Shown here in pieces: positions 45,543 to 55,210 of a stretch of DNA of 64,000 bases. Where the stretch lies: the NCBI GenBank assembly GCA_009809945.1, contig WTPW01000859.1:216903-280902 (forward strand). Direction: 5' to 3'. The position numbers were made by a program, and so were the translations under genes. The notes beneath the pieces are model-generated. The model saw only the letters and a program-made list of their open reading frames with translations. It was not told the DNA's origin and ran no database searches. This DNA is from Gigaspora margarita. Lineage: Eukaryota; Glomeromycota; Glomeromycetes; Diversisporales; Gigasporaceae. Positions within the stretch are counted from its first letter, which is position 1. Each line of letters starts with the position of its first letter.

Positions 45543-45683
45543 GGGCCGTGTCATTAATCACCTGATTATTTTTTATTAGAGGCCTACCCCCCTCCCCCCT
45601 CCTTAATATAAATTTGATTAGGTTCCTATATATAATTTCACCCCCTTCCTCCCTAAAAAATCACCTGATTTTTGTCACTCTCC
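45543..45683. mobile_element. PIF/Harbinger-like MITE, copy C, with empty site in LINE 1
   Basis: GGGCCGTGTCATTAATCACC to GATTTTTGTCACTCTCC, flanked by TAA (45,540-45,542; 45,684-45,686). The sister sequence in LINE 1 (near 28,170 on the minus strand) reads ACAAGATAATACAATT, a single TAA with no insert. This proves insertion with a 3-bp TAA duplication. Confidence 0.9.
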
Positions 45684-46149
45684 TAACACAATTGTAACTA
45701 CTTGGCCTCATCTTAGCCTACCTCTGATTAACTCTTTTATTAATATAACTTATTTTCTTTCTCCTTTAATAACCTCTGATTCTTTTTCACTTATACAAAT
45801 ACACTATATCTCTAACAATAATCTTTATCTATCACATCAAACTTCCTTATCAAAACTACAACATATAAAATAAATTCTTCAGATTCAGGCTACATACAAC
45901 TTATATCTAATATCTCTCCACCTTCAAATACTTTTTTCTTCTTTAATCTTCCCTACAATCAAATTAACAAATCTAGCAATCCAACATATATTCAAATAGA
46001 TTATAAAGAAATTCTTGTCCTAATCCATATTTATAACCTTACTACAACTCCTTCTTCTCAATCTATATCACAGATTTATATTCCTACACAAGAAATACAA
46101 CTTATATACCATTTAATCAATAATATTACCTATCAACATCAGCTCACTA

Positions 46150-47650
46150 ATCTTCTATCACTTATTCAAAATCTTATTTCACAAGAACNTCATTTCTATA
46201 CTAATGCTTTAATACAAAATTCACAATTATCAGATATTAAATCTGGTATTGGTTGGATTTGTGAAAACAATACTTCTATTAAATTTAATGCAGCTACTAC
46301 CTCATATCCCAATACAACACATACTGAACTTGAGGCAATTATTTTTTTTCTTCTTGCAACTTCTAATAATACCTATATAAATATTTATTTAGATAACAAT
46401 ACTAGCATGACAGAAGTTCTTTTTTATTGGCTATTATATTAGGTGATCATTATCAAATCTGATTGGCTAATGTTTTTTAATACTATAATAAGCAATACTG
46501 CAGTACTGTAATTTATATGTATAATATCTAAAATTTGGTCGCATATATATACGTAAGTCTAAATTAGATTAAGCAATTTGAAATACCCAAGAGTAAATTT
46601 TTTGTTCCATTGTAAATTTTATTGTAAATTTTATTGTAAATTTTATAATAATTATATATATAACAATAAATAGTAAAGTCCTTTTTATCGTTACAATTGT
46701 TATTAGTTAATACTGTACAATATATATTATACTTATTTATAGTTATAAGTGTGTTTACACATATGCATCTACAACCCCTACCATATAACTTAGTGAACTA
46801 CAATAAACTACTAAACTACTAATTCACTCTAAACTATACAATTTCTACAACTTATAAAGAACCTAAATATTTTAAAGTAAAAGAAAGATATTTGTAAATG
46901 CGAAGGATATAAAATAAAAAACACAGACAATGCTATATTGTTAATACTTAATAACCTTTATAACCTTCATAGTCTATACTAAAAAAAGAATATGTATATA
47001 TTAATACTTATTACAAAAACTTATGTTTTATAAAAGCCATTAACTTTAGAAATCTTCCTTTACAGTTCAAATATAAAGCAGCTAAAGAACGAATCTAACC
47101 TTATTTTTCTGAATCGTTACTAAAATATTAAAATAATAATAATTATAATAATTTTATTTATATATTATTACCTGCTATAAAAAAAACAGCTTCTAATAAA
47201 AGTCCTGCAAATTCAATGATCTCAGTAATGGGTTACTTAAATTCACTTGCAATATACCTAACAAACGGTCTTGCTAAGTTTCATAAAGAATGGGTGATTC
47301 TTTTAATGTGTGACTATATGACGCATCCGCCTTTTATATAATTTTTATATGTAAAAATCTTGTGTAACATATATGCATATATAGAATTTCTGTCATGCTA
47401 ACAATACTGCAATCAAAAACCTAAAACAAACACACTTCTTTAAACCTATACAAAACAAAAATTGGGATATTATATCTATTATTAATCAAATCAAATTTTT
47501 ATTCACTCTACACAAAATCAAATCACATACTTACTTCCTTCATAACCAAGCAGACTTACTTGCAAAACATGAAACTAGCAAACCAATACTTAAAATTACC
47601 CATAATTTTTTAGATTTCCCAACCTATTTTCTATGGAAAAATCATCTTAT
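46150..47650 (+). pseudogene. LINE 2 RNase H domain, split by an insertion
   Basis: The domain reads HFYTNALIQNSQL near 46,190, TELEAII near 46,325, INIYLDNNT near 46,385, then a 996-bp insertion, and resumes with IKNLKQTHFFKP and HNQADLLAKHETS near 47,550. LINE 1 has FYTDAS, so the first catalytic Asp is Asn here (GAT to AAT). LINE 1 keeps RNase H residues but lost the RT Asp, while LINE 2 keeps the RT box but lost RNase H and endonuclease residues. Confidence 0.75.
46404..47399. mobile_element. MULE-like non-autonomous element, 9-bp duplication
   Basis: AGCATGACAGAAGTTCT at the left is inverted as AGAATTTCTGTCATGCT at the right. A perfect 9-bp duplication AACAATACT lies outside (46,395-46,403; 47,400-47,408). 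LINE 1 has the empty site (AACAATACTGCAATC, once). A 14-bp tandem repeat (ATTGTAAATTTT) occurs near 46,610-46,645. 9-bp duplications suit Mutator-like elements; TIRs here are short, so other superfamilies remain possible. No ORF. Confidence 0.85.
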
Positions 47651-47878
47651 TCCCTTCAAAATACGAACTTTTATTAAAAATATATATACTATACAAGAAC
47701 TATATTTCTGGTCTACTCTTAAAATATTTAAAAACATAACTGAAATCATTTGGATACTATGTTTTGATATTCTAAACACACTTGAACACAATTACTCTAA
47801 ATACTCTTTTAGAATTAAAATTTTAACTAATAATCTTCCAACTATGGAAATTTTTATATTCGCTATCCTTATTAGGGT

Positions 47879-48295
47879 CCAGAATCGAGCTGGGCTACCT
47901 GAGCCCGAGCCCAGCCCGAACTGCTAAAGTTCCAGGTCGGGCCTGTATTTTTAGGCCTGTAATTATATCGGGCTGGGCTTAGGCTAAGCTTGCTAAAATA
48001 CCAAACCAGGTCAGGTTTTATAAAAAGTTCGCAAACCCCAAAAAAGCCTGTTAACTATTAGATGACTTGTTGTGACCCAAAATGGTCAATCATTACATTT
48101 CTATATAATATACTTACTTTCTCTTCTCATTACTTCATTTTTGCTTATTATGGTTGTTCTTATAAATTTTGAAATGTCTAAAAAATTAGCTGAAAAATAA
48201 ATAGTTCACAAGTGATTCCTTATTAACCAAACTAACCTTAATACAAACCAGTATTGTTCTGTATAAATTAAAGTTGCCTGCATAAATGCAATTAC
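47879..48295. repeat. GC-rich inverted motifs, then AT spacer
   Basis: CCTGAGCCCGAGCCCAGCCC near 47,905 and TCGGGCTGGGCTTAGGCT near 47,970 form an imperfect stem. The composition resembles the GGCCTGG motifs around 38.8 and 40.67 kb. This element end truncates LINE 2. The rest to 48,295 is featureless. Confidence 0.55.
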
Positions 48296-48311
48296 TATAT
48301 TTTTTATTATT

Positions 48312-49346
48312 TTTTTATTTTTTTTTTCAAGTTAAGGTGTTCACTTCGGGAGTAAGAGTTTTATTCAAGATATGTAAGATCACGGGTTTCCAACATGGAG
48401 ATTACCCGACATAGTACATTGACGAGAGTACAACTAGCCACACCTGCAACTTTTGGTTGCTTATTTAAGTAGCCACCCTAAGGTTCTACTCTAGCTGCCA
48501 TACCTGCAACCCACATACTGGTCATTGCCAATTTAAACCCTCTGATCATTGCCATCTGCCAATCCCTTTTGTATCACTGGAACAAGATCTGGATTCTTTT
48601 CTACCTCTCTTAGGACTAATTTATCCCAGTGAGAGACCTGGTAGAGTAGCCCCTGTCTCACTTAGGTATTACCTACACTTCAGTAACTTACGCTACAGCT
48701 TTACCTATATATTTGCAGTCAGAGCTAACCATTAAACTGCTACCGTTACCTACTTTTGTCCTTGCAGATTTCACCAAGCCCCAGTCACTATGTACACATT
48801 CCTCTTCTAGCTTCCTGACCTGTTTTCTGCCTGCTCCCAATCTGTAGGCCTGGAAGGGTTAGTCAGCCCAGCTTTAAGAACCAAATAGACTCCCTTGGCT
48901 TGGTACATGATGCTGTAACACATGTTTTTTTCCTTCAGTGTGACTCCAGCGGGCTGGTTAGTAGGGTCCTCCAACCCTCTTGTCATAGGTGTACTGGCCG
49001 GCCCATACACACCATCTGATTCCTTTTCCATATTACTGTTGAAAGCCCAGCTACTCTCTGCTCGGGACTTGCCAAGGGTTTCTGATCTTCAAGTTCTCTT
49101 GGTATTACACAATTCCAATAATCTGTATAACAGATCTAGAATCTTCCACATTAACGGAATACACTGAGGGGTGGTGCAACCCGAGTTACAGGCCTTATTA
49201 TGACCCAACTTATCGACAAAAATCAGTTACTATAACACAGATATAATTTTCAAAAATCGTCTCTGGTGAAATTCGAACCCTGTACCTGAGTTACAAATTC
49301 CTTGGGGTGGTGACAACTTTCCAACTTCGCTATGTCGCTACACCCA
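48312..49346 (-). mobile_element. tRNA-headed SINE with 16-bp target duplication
   Basis: The minus-strand head begins GGGTGTAGCGACATAGCG and has Pol III promoter boxes: A box TAGCGAAGTTGG (plus 49,321-49,332) and B box GGGTTCGAATT (plus 49,270-49,280). The 3' end is an A-rich tail (T-run on plus near 48,312). Perfect 16-bp copies of TATATTTTTTATTATT flank it (48,296-48,311; 49,347-49,362), the signature of target-primed insertion by a LINE. At about 1035 bp it is unusually long for a SINE. The body has no known domain; ORFs there are not shared with the other copy. Confidence 0.88.
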
Positions 49347-49362
49347 TATATTTTTTATTATT

Positions 49363-49613
49363 ATAGAATTGATTGACTATTGATTGTTATATATTTCTCT
49401 GAAATTCATTAAACTTCTGTTATTAAATAATTTAAAATATTTCTTTTTATATTATGTAAAAATAAATTTAAAATTTCTATTATCTTTGCGATCTCAATTT
49501 TATTTATTAGAAAAAACATTCATGATTTAATAGTTTATCCCAAACGGAAATAAAAGCATGTGGAAAACATTAAATCAATATATAAAAAAAAAAAGAAAAA
49601 AAAATTTAGAAAC
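49363..49613. other. Upstream region of the hAT transposase gene
   Basis: AT-rich, no ORF. The A-run and GAAAAAAAAATTTAGAAAC precede the chosen ATG. The autonomous element's terminal repeat should lie here but could not be identified. Confidence 0.4.
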
Positions 49614-49806
49614 ATGAATATGAATTTAACTATTAGTGAAAGTTCAAGTGAAATATCTGAAATACCTTCTCTAGACAAAAGTCCTGATATAACTAATAAC
49701 AAGAATGAAAATTCTACAATAACTCCTACAACCTCTACTATCAGAAAATGGAAAAACAGAGAACTATCATGGGTTTTTGTGGAAAACCACTTTACCAAAC
49801 AGCCAG

Positions 49807-49876
49807 GTAATATGTTAATATTATTTTATTACAAAATTTTTTCATAAATATTCATACCAAATATATATTTCATTAG
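49807..49876 (+). other. hAT intron 1
   Basis: GTAATA donor after CCAG and TTCATTAG acceptor; splicing joins KQP-D-NHAQWAYC, completing the BED finger. 70 bases. Confidence 0.8.
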
Positions 49877-50380
49877 ATAATCATGCTCAGTGGGCGTACT
49901 GTAAAACTTTTCTAAAATATAATAGCAACAATAGAACAAGTTCTTTAATTCACCATCTAAAAAATACAAAGTGTAGTCAGCATCTTAAGAATCAAGTTAA
50001 ACAACAAACGCTATCATTTTTTTTCAAATTTTCACAGGAAACAAGTTGCCAGGACCTGGCAAACATGATTGTTATGCATGGTTACCCATTTCGCATAGAT
50101 AAACACTAAGAATTTTCAAATTTTGTCAATAACCTGCAGCCGCAGTTTATAATGATGAGTGAATAAACTATTCATGAAGATTGCAAGAAAGTTGTTGCAA
50201 ATCTTGAGACAGAAATTTGTAAGATGATACATTATGTACTTGGAAATTTAAGTTTTACGACTGATTTGTGGATGTCAAACCAAAATACTGGATATATAGT
50301 TATCACGTGTATATATTCATTAAATTGTTCTTTTCTTTCTAGTTATGTATTTAATTGTTATATCTTTACACACCTTTACT

Positions 50381-50660
50381 CAGTGTTATCACGGGACAGC
50401 TTTGGACAATGATTTGGACAATCTTGGACAATCTTGGACAATTAAATAAAGTAAAATTACTTAAAATTTTATTAAGATAACCTATTTTAATTTTAACTGG
50501 AATGTGTTCAGCATCTAAAAAAATATATAGTTATATATTTTTTAGATAGATTTATTAATTATTAAAGCCTGAACAAGCTTTGGACAATCTTGGACATTTG
50601 GACAATTTTGGACGTGGACAAGCCAAAAAAGGCTGTGGACAGCCAAAACGTACAACACTG
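50381..50660. mobile_element. hAT-like MITE with TTGGACAA repeats, in exon 2
   Basis: CAGTGTTATCACGGG to CCAAAACGTACAACACTG, with a perfect 8-bp duplication CCTTTACT outside (50,373-50,380; 50,661-50,668). TTTGGACAATCTTGGACA repeats lie at both sides. Removing it restores the exon (HTFTTVSAPHTGSTISN). Confidence 0.9.
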
Positions 50661-51025
50661 CCTTTACTACTGTTTCTGCACCACATACGGGAAGTACTAT
50701 TAGCAACATGCTTTTTGAATATTTTGATAATTGGAATATTACATCTAGAGTAAGTAATGATACCGATCACTTCACGTTACTCAGCATAATTTTAGCTATA
50801 GTGAAACGATCATTGGTAAAGTAAGGGTGCTCTCAAGCATTTCCCTCAGTGTGATTAGCTAGTAAACGAGATCGTGCACAAGCACTAGGTAATTCTTACG
50901 CCAATTTTGTTGAAGGTTCATAGTTTGGACCTTAAATTTTAGCCAATAAACACAATTCTATAATAAAAAAAGATAGTCTTGACTCAAGACCATCTTTTTT
51001 TTTCATTGCAATGACAAGCTCACTT

Positions 51026-52153
51026 CAGTGTTGGAAATCTTATGTTCTCATATTCTCATGAGAACATCATTTTTAATCTGAGAACATTTACAAATTTAAG
51101 ATGTTCTCTATTAAATTTTTTTTGAGAACATTAAGTTTAAAAAATATGTTCTCTATGTAAATATATAAAGTAATAAAAAATTATTTTTATTGATATTGCA
51201 ATTTAAAATAATTAAGCTCATAAATATTTAATTGTTAGTTAGTTGAAATAGAGAACAATTTAGTTGTTCTTGAATCATTAAAAATTTTGGATAATATAAT
51301 TTATTGGTTATCTATTATTAGTTTGGTACAATATAGACCTTATTAGATAAACTTTAATATATATATTATTATATAAATATCAATTATATTAATATTTAAT
51401 ACAAATTTTCAGAGAGCTAAACTCACTTTGATGATAATTTTTACAAGAAAATTACTTAACAAATCTTTAGATATTACAATTTTAAACTATAGTCTATATC
51501 TTAAATTTTATATTGAGAATTTTTTAAATTTATAAATTAACTATAATAAAAAAGAATAATACATTATATTTACTACTTATTTATTTATTTAAATATTTGA
51601 TAGATTTTAATAACTTATTTAAAAACTAAATCTATAAGCTGGGCCAAATCAATAACATCTGAAACATTATACATATAAAAAATCAAATAAATTTTTTAAA
51701 AAAATATACATATAAAGTTATAGTATTATTATAAATAACTTAGCTTGTTTATATAGTTTAGTTAAATAAATTATATTATTTTATTATTAATAATTTTTAA
51801 ATATATTAAATAAAATAAAAATTAAAAATAACTAAAATTATAAAAGTATAGGTGTAAAAAAAGAATAAGAGAGAGAAAGTAAATGTGAGAAAGAGTGAGA
51901 AGAAGTGAGAAAGATATGAAAGAGTAAGAGTGAGAGAAAAAGTGAGAGTGAGAGTGAGAGAAAGAGTGTAAGAGAGTGAAAAAGAAGAGTAAAAGAGAAA
52001 GTAAGAGTAAGAAAGAGAGAAAGAGAGAGAGAGCAGAAGAAAGAGAGAAAATTTTTTTTTCTAATTGAGAACATAAAAAAATTTTTGAGAACATTAAATC
52101 AAATAAATATGTTCTCATAAGAACATAAATTTCAATACAGATTTTCAACACTG
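51026..52153. mobile_element. hAT-like element with GAGAACAT repeats and GA tract
   Basis: CAGTGTTGGAAATC to GATTTTCAACACTG, with a perfect 8-bp duplication GCTCACTT (51,018-51,025; 52,154-52,161). The motif GAGAACAT/ATGTTCTC occurs more than ten times near both ends, suggesting transposase-binding sites. A GA-rich tract fills 51,865-52,045. No ORF is credible; those on the minus strand come from the GA tract. Confidence 0.9.
51865..52045 (+). repeat. GA-rich low-complexity tract
   Basis: AGAGTGAGAGAAAGAG-type sequence of about 180 bases inside the hAT-like element. Confidence 0.85.
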
Positions 52154-52426
52154 GCTCACTTGATCGTCCTAATTATATTCCACTAATTAAAAATCAAGTA
52201 CCAATCTATTAGTTTAGGTACTTGAGAGCACTCTAAGATGAATTTACAAGTAATTAGCAGTTTTTTATTTGTATATTTATTGACATACATATTTATTGCT
52301 TTTATAGATGTTGGCGATTACCTTGGATAATGCAAGTAACAATGATACTGCAATAACTAGTTTAAGAAATAGGCTTAGTGAACAAGACATGCTCATCGCA
52401 AATAGATCTTTTTTGCATCAATGGTA

Positions 52427-52598
52427 CAGTCGACTCCCGCAATAGTCACATCTCGCTATAGTCACAATCGCGCTATAGTCACCTTAATTTTATTTATCTG
52501 ATCATATAAACTATATAAATTCTTTCTCGCTTTAGTCACAATTTCGCAATAGGCCCATAAAATGCTGATTTTAGCATGTGACTATGCGGAGTTGCCTG
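52427..52598. mobile_element. pogo/Tc1-like MITE in exon 3, CpG-rich copy
   Basis: CAGTCGACTCCCGCAATAGTC to GACTATGCGGAGTTGCCTG, flanked by TA (52,425-52,426; 52,599-52,600). Excision of the element with one TA restores FLHQW-Y-CAHILNLIV. CpGs are mostly kept, so it looks younger than the copy at 16,217. Confidence 0.9.
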
Positions 52599-52737
52599 TA
52601 TTGTGCTCACATTTTGAACCTAATAGTTGTTGATGGGCTTAAAATAGTTAAGGATATCATTAACAAGGTGAACAAATCGTTTCATATCCTTAAATAAAAA
52701 TATTATAAAGTCAACTCTCTTTAAATCAAACCAGTTT

Positions 52738-53378
52738 TTTTTTTTTTTTTATAATTTGGCAGCCATGCCATAACTTTATTTATCATATTTTGTATTACAC
52801 AAATTATGCTACTTCTATTTGAAGCTAATATCTAAAGTATGACCTACCCGGTTATCACGATGGACACCTATATGTGACCTGCTATAGCAAGGTTTTACCT
52901 TGATACCTTCCCTCCGCCTTCGTTAAGGTTTTAGAAAGTGTATTTCACTGGCAAGGACTTGCAGCCTATCATGACTATCTTTATTTTCTACACTAAGGAG
53001 CTGTCACTCCCTCCATTAACCACATAAAAGTTTCATTCGTAGCAATTTTGAAACTTTTCTTCCACTCTTCTTGTTTACTTAGTGGTCGAGGACTATCATT
53101 CCTAATTTCTGCAGTGGCTATTTCTTTTCCTTTTTGGCTTCTTCTAGCTTTCTTTATCGGAACCTTTCTTTTTTCATATTTCATTTTTCTTTGTATACCC
53201 GTTTTCTTCTCACATTCTGAAACCAGTTTGCAGCGGTGGTTCCAATTTCATCCTGAAAGAAGAGAAGCCACTCTTGTAAGAAATACAGCAGGACTTTGTC
53301 GATTCTGCTTTTGGACATCCCTTTTTCTCCTAAAAGCTCCCTTAACCTAGCATATAAGATCCCTCTTGCTAGTTTACT
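52738..53378 (-). other. LINE 5 3' untranslated region
   Basis: From the end of the RNase H ORF to the poly(A) tail, with the motif order also found at 5937-6240. The ORFs on either strand are taken as chance. Confidence 0.6.
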
Positions 53379-54440
53379 TCATCTATCTTTGTCTGTTTCT
53401 CTGCTTCTATAGTTCGATAAAAGAATCTTCTCTAACTGCTCCTTTGAAAAGGCTATCTGTAAATTGCTCTCCAAACTATTCCATATGTTTTGAACTATTC
53501 TGCCTTCGGCTTGTGCCCATAGTTGTGAGTCTCTATCGCACGTGACCAGATGCTCGAAGGTCTCTTTTTCCGTATTGCACTTTTTGCATTTGTTATTTTC
53601 ATATAAGTCCGGTCTGTGCAATTGTCTTTTTTCCATCGTAGGTAATAGCCTGTTAAAACTCTTGATACGGAAGCTCCAGACTTGGTTTTCTCTGATGCTT
53701 CTGCCTTGCGCTTTTCTTAATTGAGTTAACAACTTTTTAAAGGTCAGCCAGTCTGTTTCCGAATTTCTATCTACATGAATTATATCATTTTTCCCTTGGA
53801 TAAAGGTCCATTCAGCTTTATGTACTGTGCCCAAGAGCTTTTTTGTGAAATCTCTAAGAGGAGCTTTGATAGTTTTTGAGTGCAATACAGGTTTCAGGAA
53901 AAAGCCTTTTGTACTGACCACCTGAATATCTTCTGCCTCTCCTTTATTGCCACCTTGCTTTGCTAGAAAATCTGCTTGCTCGTTCAGTCTATTTTTGGAA
54001 TGTGCTGGTACTTTGCACAGCTTCAGCTCTAGGTTTTTTGTCAATACAGCTTCTCTAATTGCACTCAAAATACCTGGATTGTTTATTTTTAACCACTCTC
54101 TTGTCCTTTGAATCTTTAGCATCTTTTTCATTAGATTTATCACCACCTGGCTATCTGTATTGATGACTATTTTGCTATCTCTCGGAACAATCAGCATCAC
54201 TTCTAAGATACCCATTAATTCTGCTCTTGTTGAGGAAGCCCAGCCTTGCATTTCACCATAGGTGTGCCTGATAACCTTACCCTTTTCATCAACCTGTACT
54301 GTACTATACCCTAAATCTAACCTTCCTGTTCTTTGGTGATTTTTAACTGCACCATCCGTAAAGAAGTTAAATACCTTTCTATCTATGTTCTTTTCTAGAA
54401 TTTGAACTAACTCCTCTTTCTTTTCCTTCCCTTTTACCAT
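53379..54440 (-). CDS. LINE 5 RNase H and zinc-knuckle domain (353 codons)
   Basis: An open frame with a complete type I RNase H: FNFFTDGAVKN (Asp), SSTRAELMGILEVML (Glu), KIVINTDSQVVI (Asp), CKVPAHSKNRLNEQADFLAK (His, Asp). It is followed by a linker, FRIKSFNRLLPTMEKRQLHR and a knuckle CKKCNTEKETFEHLVTC (C-x2-C-x8-H-x4-C). RNase H removes RNA from the cDNA hybrid; the knuckle probably binds the template. The ATG at 54,440 is internal to ORF2, which is broken upstream near 54,460. This is the longest intact protein segment in the window. Confidence 0.85.
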   Translation of the reverse strand: MVKGKEKKEELVQILEKNIDRKVFNFFTDGAVKNHQRTGRLDLGYSTVQVDEKGKVIRHTYGEMQGWASSTRAELMGILEVMLIVPRDSKIVINTDSQVVINLMKKMLKIQRTREWLKINNPGILSAIREAVLTKNLELKLCKVPAHSKNRLNEQADFLAKQGGNKGEAEDIQVVSTKGFFLKPVLHSKTIKAPLRDFTKKLLGTVHKAEWTFIQGKNDIIHVDRNSETDWLTFKKLLTQLRKAQGRSIRENQVWSFRIKSFNRLLPTMEKRQLHRPDLYENNKCKKCNTEKETFEHLVTCDRDSQLWAQAEGRIVQNIWNSLESNLQIAFSKEQLEKILLSNYRSRETDKDR

Positions 54441-55210
54441 CTTTTCTATATATACTACTTTTCACCTCTTGACAACAATTTCCTTTTTCGCCTTTTTAGC
54501 TTCTTGTATCTCTTTCTGTTCTACTTTACATATATGTTTTTGAAGCACCTCTTTGTGCATGTCTAAATCTAAGTCCATTCTTGAATTGTCTGCTCCTTTT
54601 ATCCATTTGGAAATGTCAACTAGTTTGTCTAAACATACACTTTCTTTTCTCACATCCTGTATGGTTTCTACCTTCTTATTCTGGTTTGGGATGAAGTTTC
54701 CTTCTTTGTTCTCTCTTAAGATCTTTATAGGGTATATTTCTGCCCTATTTTCTGTTTTTCTTTTTATTTTCCCAACCTTAACTGCATTTTCTTTATCACT
54801 TTCAAAGATTACCTACTCCTTTTTCGAACATTTGGTCGAGACTTTCTTGAGATCTGGCACTAAGAGTAGGTTGTTGTATTCCGTCCCGCTTTTTAGAAAT
54901 GGCACCCTTAGTTCTCTTGTATCATCTTTCATCACAATTTCTTTAATTTTTCTAAACCAAGCGGCCTTTCTTCCTCTTGCAATTTTTCTCCTTAACTTTT
55001 TGACTTGCTGCCATGTTAGTAGGTATTTTCCCTGTGAATCTACTAGTTATTCTAAGTACCATACTCGTAGATTCTTTAGACTAGACAAACATCTTTTCCA
55101 GGTTGCCTCTTGCAAGATCTTAACAATTTTTGTGCCACTCCCTTCCATTTCACCGATCTGCCAATCGCTACTATAGCTCTCGTGTGCTACCTCATATCCT
55201 AGATTTTTTG
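54441..55210 (-). pseudogene. LINE 5 connector between RT and RNase H
   Basis: Minus-strand pieces in frame with neighbours, including 54,462-54,653 (MRKESVCLDKLVDISKWIKG), interrupted by stops and a frame change near 54,800. The plus-strand ORF at 54,553-55,176 is a shadow. Confidence 0.55.

Larger units (their letters stand above)
41009..47878 (+). mobile_element. LINE 2 (plus): ORF1 end to RNase H tail, three insertions
   Basis: Plus-strand sister of LINE 1. It starts GCAGAGGACCAAG and ends at 47,878, cut off within the post-RNase H region (LPTMEIFIFAIL). Insertions: TA-flanked element 41,784-42,296, TAA-flanked MITE 45,543-45,683 and a 9-bp-duplication element 46,404-47,399. For the latter two, LINE 1 preserves the empty site. 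Domain order: ORF1 end, APE endonuclease, RT, thumb, RNase H, Cys-containing tail (lost here, present at 20.9 kb). Confidence 0.87.
50825..52233. mobile_element. PIF/Harbinger-like element in intron 2
   Basis: GGGTGCTCTCAAGCA at the left and TACTTGAGAGCACTC at the right, with TAA outside (50,822-50,824; 52,234-52,236). It carries a second element (51,026-52,153). Without that insert it would be about 270 bp. Confidence 0.82.
50750..52307 (+). other. hAT intron 2, expanded by insertions
   Basis: GTAAGT donor after TCTAGA and TTTTATAG acceptor before ATGTTGGCGATTACC. Splicing joins NWNITSR to MLAITLDNASNN. The original intron would be about 150 bases; the rest is two nested DNA elements. Confidence 0.8.

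Noticed and set aside
49262..49346. Stand-alone tRNA gene
   Set aside because: A and B boxes are present but no clean cloverleaf or acceptor pairing, and the sequence continues as a 1-kb repeat with a second copy, so it is a SINE head.
51822..52151. Ser/Leu/Phe-rich minus-strand ORFs as membrane proteins
   Set aside because: They are the translation of a GA-rich tract within a hAT-like element.
54553..55176. 207-codon plus-strand ORF
   Set aside because: Antisense to the LINE 5 connector; no motif, and hydrophobicity is explained by the reverse of Lys/Glu-rich coding.
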